Below, piece by piece: positions 6,974 through 15,314 of a stretch of 20,354 bases of DNA. Source of the stretch: Bifidobacterium breve (GTDB lineage Bacteria > Actinomycetota > Acidimicrobiia > IMCC26256 > PALSA-555); assembly GCA_945889545.1 (NCBI GenBank), contig CAMDCC010000015.1, positions 1 through 20,354 on the forward strand, given 5' to 3'. Numbering within the stretch: the first letter of the stretch is position 1; the number at the start of each line of letters is the position of its first letter. The translations under genes and the position numbers were made by a program. The notes beneath the pieces are model-generated. The model was not told the DNA's origin. It did no database searches and worked only from the letters and a program-made list of their open reading frames with translations.

Positions 6974-8760
6974 ACCTGCGTCGACCGATCGCGGCCGTTG
7001 TGGCCGCCGCCACGATCCTGGGCGGCATAGTCCTCACCTCGACCGTCGCGAGTGCGGGCGGGTGCATCACGGTCGACATCGCGTCGTCGCCGGAGAAGCT
7101 CGTGCTCCTCACCGAGCTCGGCGACCGATTTGAACAGTCCGACGAGGCCCGCATCGATGGGCAGTGCGTCACGATCCAGGTGCAACGCCAGTCGTCGGGG
7201 GCCGCCGAGACCTTGCTCGAAGCCGATTGGCCGAAGCCGTCGAAGAACGGACCGCGGCCGGTGATCTGGTCGCCGTCGGCGAGCACCTGGGCCGGCGTGC
7301 TCGATCAGCGGCGCGCCGACGCCGGCAAGGAGCCGTACGTACCCACGCCCGGCAAGTCGTTCATGCTGACCCCGCTCGTCATCGCCATGCCCGAACCCAT
7401 GGCGGAGGCGCTGGGGTATCCCGACACGCCGCTCGGCTTCGCCGACATCCTCGCCCTCGCGCAAGACCCCACCGGCTGGGCGGGCAAGGGCCACCCGGAG
7501 TGGGGCCCGTTCCGTTTCGGCAAGACGAACCCGCATTTCTCGACGAGCGGCCTCGCGGAGACCATCGCGCAGTACTACGCCGCCACGGGAAAGACGCGCG
7601 ATCTCACCCTGGAGGATCTCGCCCGTCCTGAGGTCGAGGCGTACTCACGAGCTGTGGAGTCGGCCGTCGTGCACTACGGCGACACCACGCTCACGTTCCT
7701 GAACAACCTGTATCGGTCCGACCGGCGAGGCGATCCCTTCGGGTACGCGTCGGCCGTCGCCGTCGAAGAGAAGTCGGTGGTCGACTACAACCGCGGGAAC
7801 CCCGACGGCATCCTCGACCCCGGCGAGAAGCCACGGAAGCCGCGCGTGCCGCTCGTGGCGATCTACCCCAAGGAAGGCACGCTCTTCTCCGACAACCCGC
7901 TGATGATCCTGGACGCTCCCTGGGTGTCCGCCAGGGAAGCGGACGCCGCACGCGCGTTCTCGACCTTCGTCACCAAGGAGAAGAACCAGAGGCGGGTGCT
8001 CGAGTTCGGGTTCCGTCCGGGCAACCCCGCGGTGTCGATCGGTGCGCCGATCACTGCGGCCAACGGCCTCGATCCCAGCCAGCCACAGACCACGCTCGAG
8101 GTTCCGACCCCGCCGGTGCTTGCTGGCGTGATCGACGAGTGGGACCAGGTGCGCAAGAAGGCGCGCGTGATGCTGGTCATCGACGTGTCGGGCTCGATGG
8201 GTGACGAGGCCGATCCGCGCACCGGTGCCACCAAGCTCGATCTCGCCAAGCGCGCGGCGGTGGCTGCACTCGATCAGTTCCAACCCGAAGACGAAGTTGG
8301 GCTGCGGGTGTTCTCCACCGACATCTCCGAAGATGCCCCGACCGACTATCTGGATCTCGTACCCATCGGGTTGGTATCCGACAACCGCGCCGAGCTCGAA
8401 CGAAGGATCAAGAGCCTGATCCCCACGCAGGGCACGCCGCTCTACACCGTGACCCAGGATTCCTACCAGCAGCTGCTCGACGAGTTCGACGCCACGCGTA
8501 TCAACGCCGTTGTGATCCTGAGCGACGGGCGCAACGAGGACGACCGCAACAACGATCTCGAGGGCCTGTTGAAGTTCCTCCGCGGCCGCAACGAGGGTGA
8601 GAGCACCACGCCGGTCCGCATCTTCCCGATCGCCTACGGCGGCGATGCCGATGAGTCCACGCTCAAGCGGATCGCCGAGGCCACGAACGCGGCCGCGTAC
8701 TCCGCCATTGATCCCGCCACGATCATCAACGTGTTCAACGCGGTCGTCAGTAACTTCTGA
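6970..8760 (+). CDS. secreted solute-binding-like protein with C-terminal von Willebrand factor A domain
   Basis: This 596-residue protein starts with a cleavable signal peptide (positive MNLRRP, hydrophobic core, likely cut after Ala29 in VASA). Residues about 30-370 resemble a type II solute-binding protein. Cys32 and Cys66 could pair, and the segment FMLTPLVIAMPEPM parallels that of the upstream protein. Residues about 400-590 form a VWA domain with an intact MIDAS: DVSGSMGD starting at Asp405, Thr489 in GTPLY, and Asp519 in LSDGRNED. Metal-dependent binding of a protein or ligand is therefore expected. There is no C-terminal membrane helix, so after cleavage it should be soluble or held by a partner. 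The ATG overlaps the previous stop (ATGA), which supports tight coupling. Similar binding-protein/VWA fusions occur in other actinobacteria, but their function is not established as far as I know. Confidence 0.88.
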   Translation: MNLRRPIAAVVAAATILGGIVLTSTVASAGGCITVDIASSPEKLVLLTELGDRFEQSDEARIDGQCVTIQVQRQSSGAAETLLEADWPKPSKNGPRPVIWSPSASTWAGVLDQRRADAGKEPYVPTPGKSFMLTPLVIAMPEPMAEALGYPDTPLGFADILALAQDPTGWAGKGHPEWGPFRFGKTNPHFSTSGLAETIAQYYAATGKTRDLTLEDLARPEVEAYSRAVESAVVHYGDTTLTFLNNLYRSDRRGDPFGYASAVAVEEKSVVDYNRGNPDGILDPGEKPRKPRVPLVAIYPKEGTLFSDNPLMILDAPWVSAREADAARAFSTFVTKEKNQRRVLEFGFRPGNPAVSIGAPITAANGLDPSQPQTTLEVPTPPVLAGVIDEWDQVRKKARVMLVIDVSGSMGDEADPRTGATKLDLAKRAAVAALDQFQPEDEVGLRVFSTDISEDAPTDYLDLVPIGLVSDNRAELERRIKSLIPTQGTPLYTVTQDSYQQLLDEFDATRINAVVILSDGRNEDDRNNDLEGLLKFLRGRNEGESTTPVRIFPIAYGGDADESTLKRIAEATNAAAYSAIDPATIINVFNAVVSNF

Positions 8761-8771
8761 TGGGGACCACA

Positions 8772-8823
8772 CGTTTCGGGGCAATCGAGCGCCCCCAGAG
8801 GGCTGCTGTCTTGCCCCGAAACG
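8772..8823. terminator. 13-bp perfect inverted repeat between the VWA and coiled-coil genes
   Basis: Positions 8772-8784 and 8811-8823 are exact reverse complements (CGTTTCGGGGCAA and its partner). The 26-base gap contains a further GCCC/GGGC hairpin. The structure begins 11 bases after the VWA stop codon and ends 30 bases before the next start. There is no T-run on either side, so it could be a terminator or attenuator of the high-GC type, or a DNA operator. Confidence 0.55.
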
Positions 8824-8853
8824 AGCAGGAGCGCGTCTGATGGGTCGATCTTG

Positions 8854-9609
8854 ATGGGAGTTGTCGACGCGCTGCCGGAGAGCTGGAAGAGCCGCAAGAC
8901 GGGCGACGCCATCACGGCGCCCTCGGCGATCCTGCTCGCGGGCGCGGGGGCGGCCACCGGGATCCTCTTTGGGCTCGCGGCGCTCCCGGTCGTTGGCATT
9001 GCGGCCGCGGCCTGGCTCGTGCGCGTGGCCACGCTGCTCCCCCGCCGGGCGTCGGGTGAGCGCATCGACCCGATGGGCATCTCCGACCCTTGGCGCGGGT
9101 TCGTGCGTGACGCGCTCGACGCGCAGCGCCGTTACCGCAAAGCGGTGTCGACAGCCAAGCCGGGGCCGATGCGCGATCGGCTCGTCGAGATCGGTGAGCG
9201 CATCGATGCTGGTGTGAGCGAGTGCTGGCGCGTCTCCCGTCGAGGCGACGCGCTCGTCGACGCGATCGGCAACCTCGATGTGCTCAGCGCACGCAAGGAG
9301 CTCGAGGACGCCAAGCAGGGGGCGCAGAACGAAGCGCACCATGCGACGGTCGAAGCTCTCCAAGCCCAGGTCGATACCGCTGACCGGCTCATCGACGTGG
9401 CCCAGGATGCCCAGGACCGGACGCGCCTGCTCAACGCGCGCCTCGACGAGGCGGTGGCCCGGACGGTTGAGCTCGCGATCCGCGCCGACGACGTGGGCGC
9501 GCTCGGGGGCCTCGGCGGTCAGGTCGAGGAGCTCGTGAGCGAGATGGAGTCCCTCCGCGTGGCCCTCGACGAGGTGAGCGGGACAGCACAGGCCGCGGGC
9601 GGCACATAA
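8854..9609 (+). CDS. membrane protein with a two-helix hairpin and long coiled coil
   Basis: I do not recognise this 251-residue protein. Residues about 20-58 are hydrophobic and Ala/Gly-rich, long enough for two closely spaced membrane helices, and are followed by a basic LLPRR boundary. From about residue 85 onward it is almost entirely charged helix with Leu/Val at heptad-like spacing, which suggests a cytoplasmic coiled coil of some 150 residues. The ATG at 8854 gives a sensible N-terminus; a TTG directly before it adds one residue. GGAG at 8828-8831 is rather far away for a ribosome binding site. The last ten codons and the stop lie inside the first copy of a tandem repeat array, so the C-terminus (SGTAQAAGGT) may be repeat-derived. 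It lies between VWA and PspA genes; a membrane scaffold for PspA is a guess. Confidence 0.7.
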   Translation: MGVVDALPESWKSRKTGDAITAPSAILLAGAGAATGILFGLAALPVVGIAAAAWLVRVATLLPRRASGERIDPMGISDPWRGFVRDALDAQRRYRKAVSTAKPGPMRDRLVEIGERIDAGVSECWRVSRRGDALVDAIGNLDVLSARKELEDAKQGAQNEAHHATVEALQAQVDTADRLIDVAQDAQDRTRLLNARLDEAVARTVELAIRADDVGALGGLGGQVEELVSEMESLRVALDEVSGTAQAAGGT

Positions 9610-9962
9610 CACGACAGCGAGCCGGGGCCCGAGCGGCCCGGCGCGCAGCGCCGAGAGCGGAACGTTGGAGGCGAGCGGCACAACACAAGTTGCGGGCGCC
9701 ACATAACACGACAGCGAGCCGGGGCCCGAGCGGGCCCGGCGCGCAGCGCCGAGAGCGGAACGTTGGAGGCGAGCGGGACAGCACAGGCCGCGGGCGGCAC
9801 ATAACACGACAGCGAGCCGGGGCCCGAGCGGCCCGGCGCGCAGCGCCGAGAGCGGAACGTTGGAGGCGAGCGGCACAACACAAGTTGCGGGCGCCACATA
9901 ACACGTCAGCGAGCCGGGGCCCGAGCGGCCCGGAGCGCAGCGCCGAGAGCGGAACGTTGGAG
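9576..9962. repeat. tandem array of four 97-98 bp units in alternating A-B-A-B order
   Basis: Units start at 9576, 9673, 9771 and 9868. Units 1 and 3 read the same over all 97 bases. Units 2 and 4 share a different 28-base head (GAGCGGCACAACACAAGTTG... instead of GAGCGGGACAGCACAGG...) but the same body, with one extra G in unit 2 and a few substitutions in unit 4. The pattern indicates duplication of a 195-bp dimer. Each unit carries a GGCGC-GCA-GCGCC hairpin and a nearby GC-rich imperfect palindrome. The first unit contains the end and stop codon of the upstream gene. The array occupies most of the 453-base gap before pspA and could stop or weaken readthrough. Confidence 0.93.
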
Positions 9963-10062
9963 TTGGGGCGAGGCGCAGGCCGCAGGGGCCTCTGGGTGAC
10001 GAGGCGACCGGGCGGGGAGCCGGTCTAGAACTGGCCGGCGGGTCCAACTAGCCTGCCGCTCC
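9963..10062 (+). promoter_or_regulatory. pspA upstream region with possible leaderless promoter
   Basis: After the repeat array come 100 GC-rich bases without a gene. TAGCCT at 10049-10054 lies 8 bases before the pspA ATG, matching exactly the hexamer and spacing in front of the DUF1214 gene. No Shine-Dalgarno sequence is present. No sigma-54 (GG-N10-GC) element or obvious operator was seen. This suggests pspA has its own promoter rather than depending on the genes upstream. Confidence 0.4.
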
Positions 10063-10854
10063 ATGTGGAAAACGATCAAGAAGTGGTGGAAGTACCTGGG
10101 CGCGAAGCTCGGATTGGCGTTCGAGGAGAAGGCCGACCCGAAGGTCCAGCTCGAGCAGGCGATCGCCGAGGCCCGTGATCAGCACCGCAAGCTCACGGAG
10201 TCGGCAGCAAACGTCATCGCCAACCAGAAGCAGCTCCAGCTCAAGCTCGACCGCGCCATCGAGGAGTACGAGAAGGCAAACAAGTCGGCGCGCCAAGCGC
10301 TGCTGCTCTCCGACCAGGAGATGCGCGCGGGCAACGCCGACAAGGCCACGAGCTTCAACACCGCGGCCGAGTCGTTCGCCAACAAGATCATCAACCTCGA
10401 AGCCGAGATCGAGACGTTGAAGAAGGGTCTCCTCGATGCCACGCAGGCGTCGGAGAAGGCCAAGCAGATGGTCACGCAGAACTCGTCGGTGCTCCAGAAG
10501 AAGCTCAACGAGCGCGAGAAGCTCCTCAGCCAGCTCGATCAGGCGAAGATGCAGGAGCAGATGAACAAGGCCATGGCCACGCTCAACGAGCAGGTCGGCG
10601 AAGACGTCCCCACGTTCGAGCAGGTCCGCGACAAGATCGAGAAGCGGCTCTCCAAGGCGCAGGCCACGTCAGATCTCACCGGCGCGTCGGTCGACACGAA
10701 GATGCTCGAGGTCGAGCAGGCGCAGATGAGCGCCGAGGCCGGTGCACGGCTCAGCGAGCTGCGTTCAGAGCTCGGGCTCGAGAAGCCAGCTGCCAAGGCC
10801 GCCGAGGCAAAGCCCGCCGAAGCCGCCGGCGAGACCAAAGAAGCCAAGGGCTAG
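10063..10854 (+). CDS. pspA: PspA/IM30 family envelope-stress protein
   Basis: This 263-residue protein is a PspA/IM30 (ESCRT-III-like) membrane-remodeling protein. The N-terminal 20 residues form a basic amphipathic helix for binding stressed membrane (MWKTIKKWWKYLG). Residues about 25-225 are continuous charged coiled coil with the family's Gln/Glu/Lys-rich pattern, and there is a low-complexity Ala/Lys/Glu tail after about 235. It has no signal peptide and should work on the inner face of the cytoplasmic membrane as an oligomer. Neither pspB/pspC nor pspF is present, as is usual outside proteobacteria. Upstream on the same strand are the AAA+ ATPase, two binding-protein-like genes and a coiled-coil membrane protein, separated by the repeat array. 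Partnership with those is inference. The tail is longer and more Ala-rich than in the shortest family members. Confidence 0.93.
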   Translation: MWKTIKKWWKYLGAKLGLAFEEKADPKVQLEQAIAEARDQHRKLTESAANVIANQKQLQLKLDRAIEEYEKANKSARQALLLSDQEMRAGNADKATSFNTAAESFANKIINLEAEIETLKKGLLDATQASEKAKQMVTQNSSVLQKKLNEREKLLSQLDQAKMQEQMNKAMATLNEQVGEDVPTFEQVRDKIEKRLSKAQATSDLTGASVDTKMLEVEQAQMSAEAGARLSELRSELGLEKPAAKAAEAKPAEAAGETKEAKG

Positions 10855-10867
10855 TCGGAAGTGATGT

Positions 10868-10895
10868 GCCGGCGCGCTCGAGGCGGGCCGCCGGC
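10868..10895 (+). terminator. hairpin after pspA
   Basis: GCCGGCG at 10868-10874 pairs perfectly with CGCCGGC at 10889-10895 around a 14-base loop, 14 bases past the pspA stop. There is no T-run. It is a plausible GC-rich terminator, but in DNA this rich in GC a 7-bp stem can arise by chance. Confidence 0.35.
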
Positions 10896-10912
10896 GGGCC
10901 GATACTGAGTGT

Positions 10913-11839
10913 ATGGATCTACGACGGACGCTGAGTCGGCTCGCTCTCGCGGCCGTCGCATTCGGCTCGGTGGCGTGTGTGCCGGTGACACGACCTGTCG
11001 CCACGCCTGCAACGACCACCTCGACGACGACCACCTCGACGACGACCGTCGTGCCAGCGCTACCCGCACCGGTCGCAAGTGCCGGTGCCGGATTCGTGGC
11101 GTTCGGCGACGCCGGAATGGCCGATGCGACGCAACACCAGGTGGCGGACCAGATGGAGCGTTGGGTGGCCACCTCTCATCGCGTTGACGCGCTCGTCGAG
11201 GCCGGCGACGACGTCTACCCGACCGGTGACCCGCTGCAATTCGCTGCCGCGCTCGACACGCCATACGCGGACCTGCGCGTGGGTCGGCCCCTGTGGGTTG
11301 CGCTCGGGAACCACGACGTGCAGGGCGGGCATGGCGCTGAGCAGCTCGCGTACCTAGGTCTCCCCGACATGCCCTACGTCAAGACGTTGTCTGGCGTACA
11401 GCTGCTCTTCCTCGATGCCAACCACCCCGACGAGGCTCAGGCCCAGTGGCTCGACGCTCGGCTGTCGGAGCCAGGTCCCGCCCTGAGGGTCGTCGTGTTC
11501 CACCAGCCTGCGTACTCGTGCGCGACGCATGGCAGCACCGCGGCCGTCATCCAATGGTGGGTGCCGATACTCGAAGAGCACCGTGTGGCGCTCGTACTCA
11601 GTGGTCACGATCACTACTACGAACGCTTCGTCTCCGCGAGTGACGTGACCTACGTCGTGACGGGCGGCGGAGGCGCCGCAACCTACGCGCGCCGAGCCAC
11701 GTGTACCGGAGTCCCGTCCTCTCAGGCAAGCGCCCAGCGCCACCACTTCGTCGGCGTCGAGATCGCCGACGGTGTGCTCACCCTCACTGCGGTCGCGCGC
11801 ACCGGTGAAGTGCTCGACCGCGCCACCATCACTCGCTGA
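10913..11839 (+). CDS. metallophosphoesterase (purple acid phosphatase-like) lipoprotein
   Basis: This 308-residue protein carries the full calcineurin-like metal-binding set in order: Asp66 in FGDAGM, Asp99-Asp100 in GDDVY, Asn133-His134-Asp135 in GNHD, His197 in VVFHQP, and His232 and His234 in SGHDHYYER. The tyrosine-bearing GDDVY and GHDHYYER forms are those of purple acid phosphatase relatives. The N-terminus has a signal sequence with Cys22 in SVAC, a plausible but not classic lipobox, followed by a Thr/Ser-rich linker (about residues 33-45) that should tether the domain outside the membrane. The linker DNA contains an in-phase 15-bp duplication. It probably releases phosphate from extracellular esters, but the substrate is unknown. 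GATACT at 10901-10906 lies just before the ATG. It converges on mdh with an 18-base gap, in which no terminator is seen. Confidence 0.88.
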   Translation: MDLRRTLSRLALAAVAFGSVACVPVTRPVATPATTTSTTTTSTTTVVPALPAPVASAGAGFVAFGDAGMADATQHQVADQMERWVATSHRVDALVEAGDDVYPTGDPLQFAAALDTPYADLRVGRPLWVALGNHDVQGGHGAEQLAYLGLPDMPYVKTLSGVQLLFLDANHPDEAQAQWLDARLSEPGPALRVVVFHQPAYSCATHGSTAAVIQWWVPILEEHRVALVLSGHDHYYERFVSASDVTYVVTGGGGAATYARRATCTGVPSSQASAQRHHFVGVEIADGVLTLTAVARTGEVLDRATITR

Positions 11840-11857
11840 TCGAGGCCGCTGACCGAG

Positions 11858-12844
11858 CTAGCTGAGAAGTTCCTTCACTTCTTCGCGTTCGCCGACGAGT
11901 TCTTCGGTGGTCACGGCAATCTTCGCCTTCGCGAAGTCATCGTGCTCGAGGCCTTCGACGATCTCGTAGTTCGTGCCGTCGCTCCGCACGGGGAAGCCGA
12001 ACTGCAGGCCCTCGGGCGTGCCGTATTCGCCGTGACTCGTGACCGCGAGCGAATGCCAGTCGCCCTTCGCGGTCTTCTGCCAGATGCTCTGCACCGACTC
12101 GATCGCAGCGTGGGCCGCAGACGCGGCTGACGACGCGCCGCGCGCTTCGATGACGGCGGCGCCACGCTTTTGGATTGTGTCGATGAAGTCGGTCTTGAGC
12201 CAGGTCTGGTCGGTGACCACCTCGCCAGCAGGCTTGCCGCCGATCTTGGCGTTCTCAAAGTCGGGGAACTGCGTGTTCGAGTGGTTCCCCCAGATGGCGA
12301 GGTTCGACACTTCGCGCACCGGTACGCCGGCCTTCTTGGCCAGCTGTGTCTTGGCCCGGTTCTCGTCGAGGCGGGTCATCGCGAACCAGCGGTCGTCGGG
12401 CACGTCGGGCGCGTTCGAACGCGCGATCAGGCAGTTCGTGTTGCACGGGTTGCCGACCACGAGCACGCGCACGTCGCTCGCCGCGTGCGCGTTGATGGCC
12501 TCGCCCTGCGGCTTGAAGATGCTGCCGTTGATGGAGAGCAGGTCACGCCGCTCCATGCCCGCCTTGCGTGGGATCGACCCCACGAGCATGCACCACGACG
12601 CGCCGTCGAACGCCTCGCTGAGACTGGAGGTGGCGACCACACCCTCGAGCATTGGATGCGCGCCGTCCTCGAGCTCCATCACCACGCCCTCAAGCGCCTT
12701 CATCACCGCTTCGATCTCGAGCAGGCGCAGGACGACGGGCTGATCGGGGCCGAGCAGCGTGCCGTTGGCGATCTGGTGGACGAGCGCGTACCCGATCTGG
12801 CCAGCCGCGCCCGTGACGGTGACATGAACTGGTTGCTTGGACAT
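11858..12844 (-). CDS. mdh: malate dehydrogenase (NAD-dependent)
   Basis: This 328-residue cytoplasmic enzyme interconverts malate and oxaloacetate in the citric acid cycle. Visible motifs are the nucleotide-binding TGAAGQIG at 11-18, an acidic residue at the end of the second strand (LLEIE, consistent with NAD rather than NADP), the substrate loop IPRKAGMERRDLL, GNPCNTN at 131-137, MTRLDENR at 156-163, and the catalytic His188 in IWGNHSN. It is the long cytosolic-type form found in actinobacteria and Thermus, and the length fits. The open frame extends upstream, but the ATG at 12844 begins at the family's normal N-terminus. It follows the J-domain gene by 10 bases. A TAGGTT hexamer overlaps the stop of that gene, 7 bases before the ATG, so mdh may also have its own promoter. 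Confidence 0.97.
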   Translation of the reverse strand: MSKQPVHVTVTGAAGQIGYALVHQIANGTLLGPDQPVVLRLLEIEAVMKALEGVVMELEDGAHPMLEGVVATSSLSEAFDGASWCMLVGSIPRKAGMERRDLLSINGSIFKPQGEAINAHAASDVRVLVVGNPCNTNCLIARSNAPDVPDDRWFAMTRLDENRAKTQLAKKAGVPVREVSNLAIWGNHSNTQFPDFENAKIGGKPAGEVVTDQTWLKTDFIDTIQKRGAAVIEARGASSAASAAHAAIESVQSIWQKTAKGDWHSLAVTSHGEYGTPEGLQFGFPVRSDGTNYEIVEGLEHDDFAKAKIAVTTEELVGEREEVKELLS

Positions 12845-12851
12845 GCAGTGG

Positions 12852-12857
12852 AACCTA
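12852..12857 (-). promoter_or_regulatory. possible internal -10 element for mdh
   Basis: On the minus strand the hexamer is TAGGTT, and it ends 7 bases before the mdh ATG. Its first three bases are the stop codon of the J-domain gene. There is no convincing Shine-Dalgarno sequence in the 10-base gap. It would allow mdh to be transcribed separately as a leaderless message. Confidence 0.3.
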
Positions 12858-13655
12858 TCCGCGGCTTGCCGCCACGGGCCGCTCGTGGTCGAGGAGCATG
12901 GCGCGCGCCTCGGCGAGCTCAGCGAGCCGCTCGGCGGCGCCATCTGGGGAGCCACCGTGGTCGGGGTGGGCCAGGCGCGCCAGCCGCCGGAAGCGGGCCT
13001 GCACGTCGTGGAGCTCCACGCCCATACCCGCCCGGAGCCCAAGCACCTCCATGGCCCAGCGGCGCTCGGAGGGCACACCACCCCAGAGATCGTCGCCGTT
13101 CACCGTCACGATGGGCCGTGCACCTGGCGCGAAGGGAGCGAGCCCGGGCACACCCTCGGAGAGGCGTCGGATCACCACGCCCTCGGGAAGCACACCAGAG
13201 CGCAATGCCGCATCGATGGAGCGCAACGCGATAGGCCGTGACGAATCCGGAAGCGCGGCGGCCGCCATCACCGCGCCGATGACCTGCGGTGCGGCGCGTC
13301 CGTGGCAATCGAGCTCGAGGACGACCTGGCGACCCGAGCCCCCACCACTGAGGTACGTGTTGTCCTCGCCAAGGATCCGATGTCGCGAGCGGTCGAGCCC
13401 GTGCGTGTCGGTCTGGAGTCGATACCGCAGCGCGATGCGCGGCACGTGGAGCCCCGTACGAGCGTCGTGCAAGAGACGCGGAAGCAGCTCGATCTGGTCA
13501 TCGTCGAGCGCACCGAGGTTCTCGACGACGACCGCGCCAAGCAGCACGCAGCCGTACGCGGGACCGCTGGTGGGCACGTACGACCCGTCGAGCGCAACCC
13601 GTCGGGTCGGCATGTGCCGCCGGGTGTGCCGAACATTCAGCTCAGCGAGCAGCAC
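12855..13655 (-). CDS. J-domain (DnaJ-like) protein with unidentified N-terminal domain
   Basis: This 266-residue protein ends with a compact J domain: a helix around residues 218-228, HPD at 230-232 followed by HGGSPDGA, then a helix to about 255. HPD is the motif that stimulates DnaK-type ATPases. The first 200 residues are a mixed alpha/beta region that I do not recognise. It contains GSYVPTSGPAYG near residue 24, LELDCHG near 113, and a Pro-rich stretch near 170. There is no Gly/Phe region or zinc finger, so it is not DnaJ itself. The start is set by a perfect AGGAGG (13665-13670) nine bases before GTG at 13655; an upstream TTG at 13679 would place that site inside the gene. It lies between icd and mdh on the same strand, with no known reason for the pairing. 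Confidence 0.72.
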   Translation of the reverse strand: MLLAELNVRHTRRHMPTRRVALDGSYVPTSGPAYGCVLLGAVVVENLGALDDDQIELLPRLLHDARTGLHVPRIALRYRLQTDTHGLDRSRHRILGEDNTYLSGGGSGRQVVLELDCHGRAAPQVIGAVMAAAALPDSSRPIALRSIDAALRSGVLPEGVVIRRLSEGVPGLAPFAPGARPIVTVNGDDLWGGVPSERRWAMEVLGLRAGMGVELHDVQARFRRLARLAHPDHGGSPDGAAERLAELAEARAMLLDHERPVAASRG

Positions 13656-13664
13656 GTGTCCAAC

Positions 13665-13670
13665 CCTCCT
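13665..13670 (-). promoter_or_regulatory. strong ribosome binding site that sets the J-domain gene start
   Basis: AGGAGG on the minus strand, nine bases before the GTG at 13655. It favours this start over the in-frame TTG at 13679. The icd gene's stop region lies well downstream, so this site serves only the J-domain gene. Confidence 0.6.
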
Positions 13671-13720
13671 CTTGATCAATACGCCACGCGGCAGGTGGCT
13701 GGATGATCAAAATGCAGGTG

Positions 13721-14914
<1,194 letters not shown>

Positions 14915-14942
14915 AGGTGCGGTCCTTCAGAGAATGGGGCCT

Positions 14943-15155
14943 TTAGCGGGTCATCGCGACGATCGCGAGGGTAATGAGGTAGACGGCCAGAAAGCCGATC
15001 GCAGTCCACCAGAACACTGGCTGGGTGAAGCTCGGTCGTCCGCCGACGCCAGCGAGATCGAACCCGCACGCCGGGCACTGGACCACGTCGCCGCCCACAG
15101 CCGATTCGCAGAGCGGGCACGCAGCGGGCGCGGGCACAACAGCTTCAGCGCTCAC
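14943..15155 (-). CDS. small zinc-ribbon membrane protein
   Basis: This 70-residue protein has CPLC followed by CPAC about 12 residues later, a zinc-ribbon pair like those of short DZR-type domains. One C-terminal membrane helix (FWWTAIGFLAVYLITLAIVAM) ends three residues before the stop. The zinc ribbon should therefore sit in the cytoplasm on a tail anchor. The GTG at 15155 is preferred because it begins just before the Ala/Pro linker and has GGAG upstream. A TTG at 15197 would add 14 residues encoded by repeat-like DNA. The chosen start falls in a diverged third copy of the 71-bp repeat. It lies upstream of icd on the same strand with 28 bases between them. No function is known. Confidence 0.6.
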   Translation of the reverse strand: MSAEAVVPAPAACPLCESAVGGDVVQCPACGFDLAGVGGRPSFTQPVFWWTAIGFLAVYLITLAIVAMTR

Positions 15156-15172
15156 GAAGCCCGCTTCTCCGA

Positions 15173-15314
15173 CTCCATGGTCGCGCTCGCTGTGCAACTC
15201 TGAGCCTTGACCCTCACGAGGTGATCCCCGCTCGCCGCTCGGCCTTCATGGTCGCGCTCGCTGTGCTGCTGTGAGCCTTCACCGTTCCGAGTCCAGTCCC
15301 GCTCGCCGCTCGGC
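15173..15314. repeat. two tandem 71-bp direct repeats at the end of folD
   Basis: Two copies, about 15173-15243 and 15244-15314, keep the blocks CATGGTCGCGCTCGCTGTG and CCCGCTCGCCGCTCGGCC at a constant 71-base offset; the bases between differ in places. On the minus strand each copy encodes a short in-frame tail of the type AERRAG followed by a stop. In the folD-proximal copy this tail is the actual end of FolD. A shorter, more diverged third copy runs into the zinc-ribbon gene start. The repeats fill most of the 123-base gap between the two genes. Confidence 0.82.

Noticed and set aside
5915..8760. ABC transporter operon
   Set aside because: Two binding-protein-like genes are present but no permease or ABC-type ATPase; the only ATPase is AAA+.
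9576..9962. CRISPR array
   Set aside because: Units are long and contiguous, with no unique spacers between constant repeats and no cas genes nearby.
9690..10028. A 112-codon plus-strand open frame in the repeat array
   Set aside because: It is translated repeat sequence with no start signal, and its content simply follows the tandem units.
7645..10047. An 800-codon open frame on the minus strand
   Set aside because: It runs antisense to the VWA and coiled-coil genes and through the repeat array. Its translation is Arg/Ala/Pro-rich with no domain, while the plus-strand genes have clear motifs. High GC removes stop codons in such frames.
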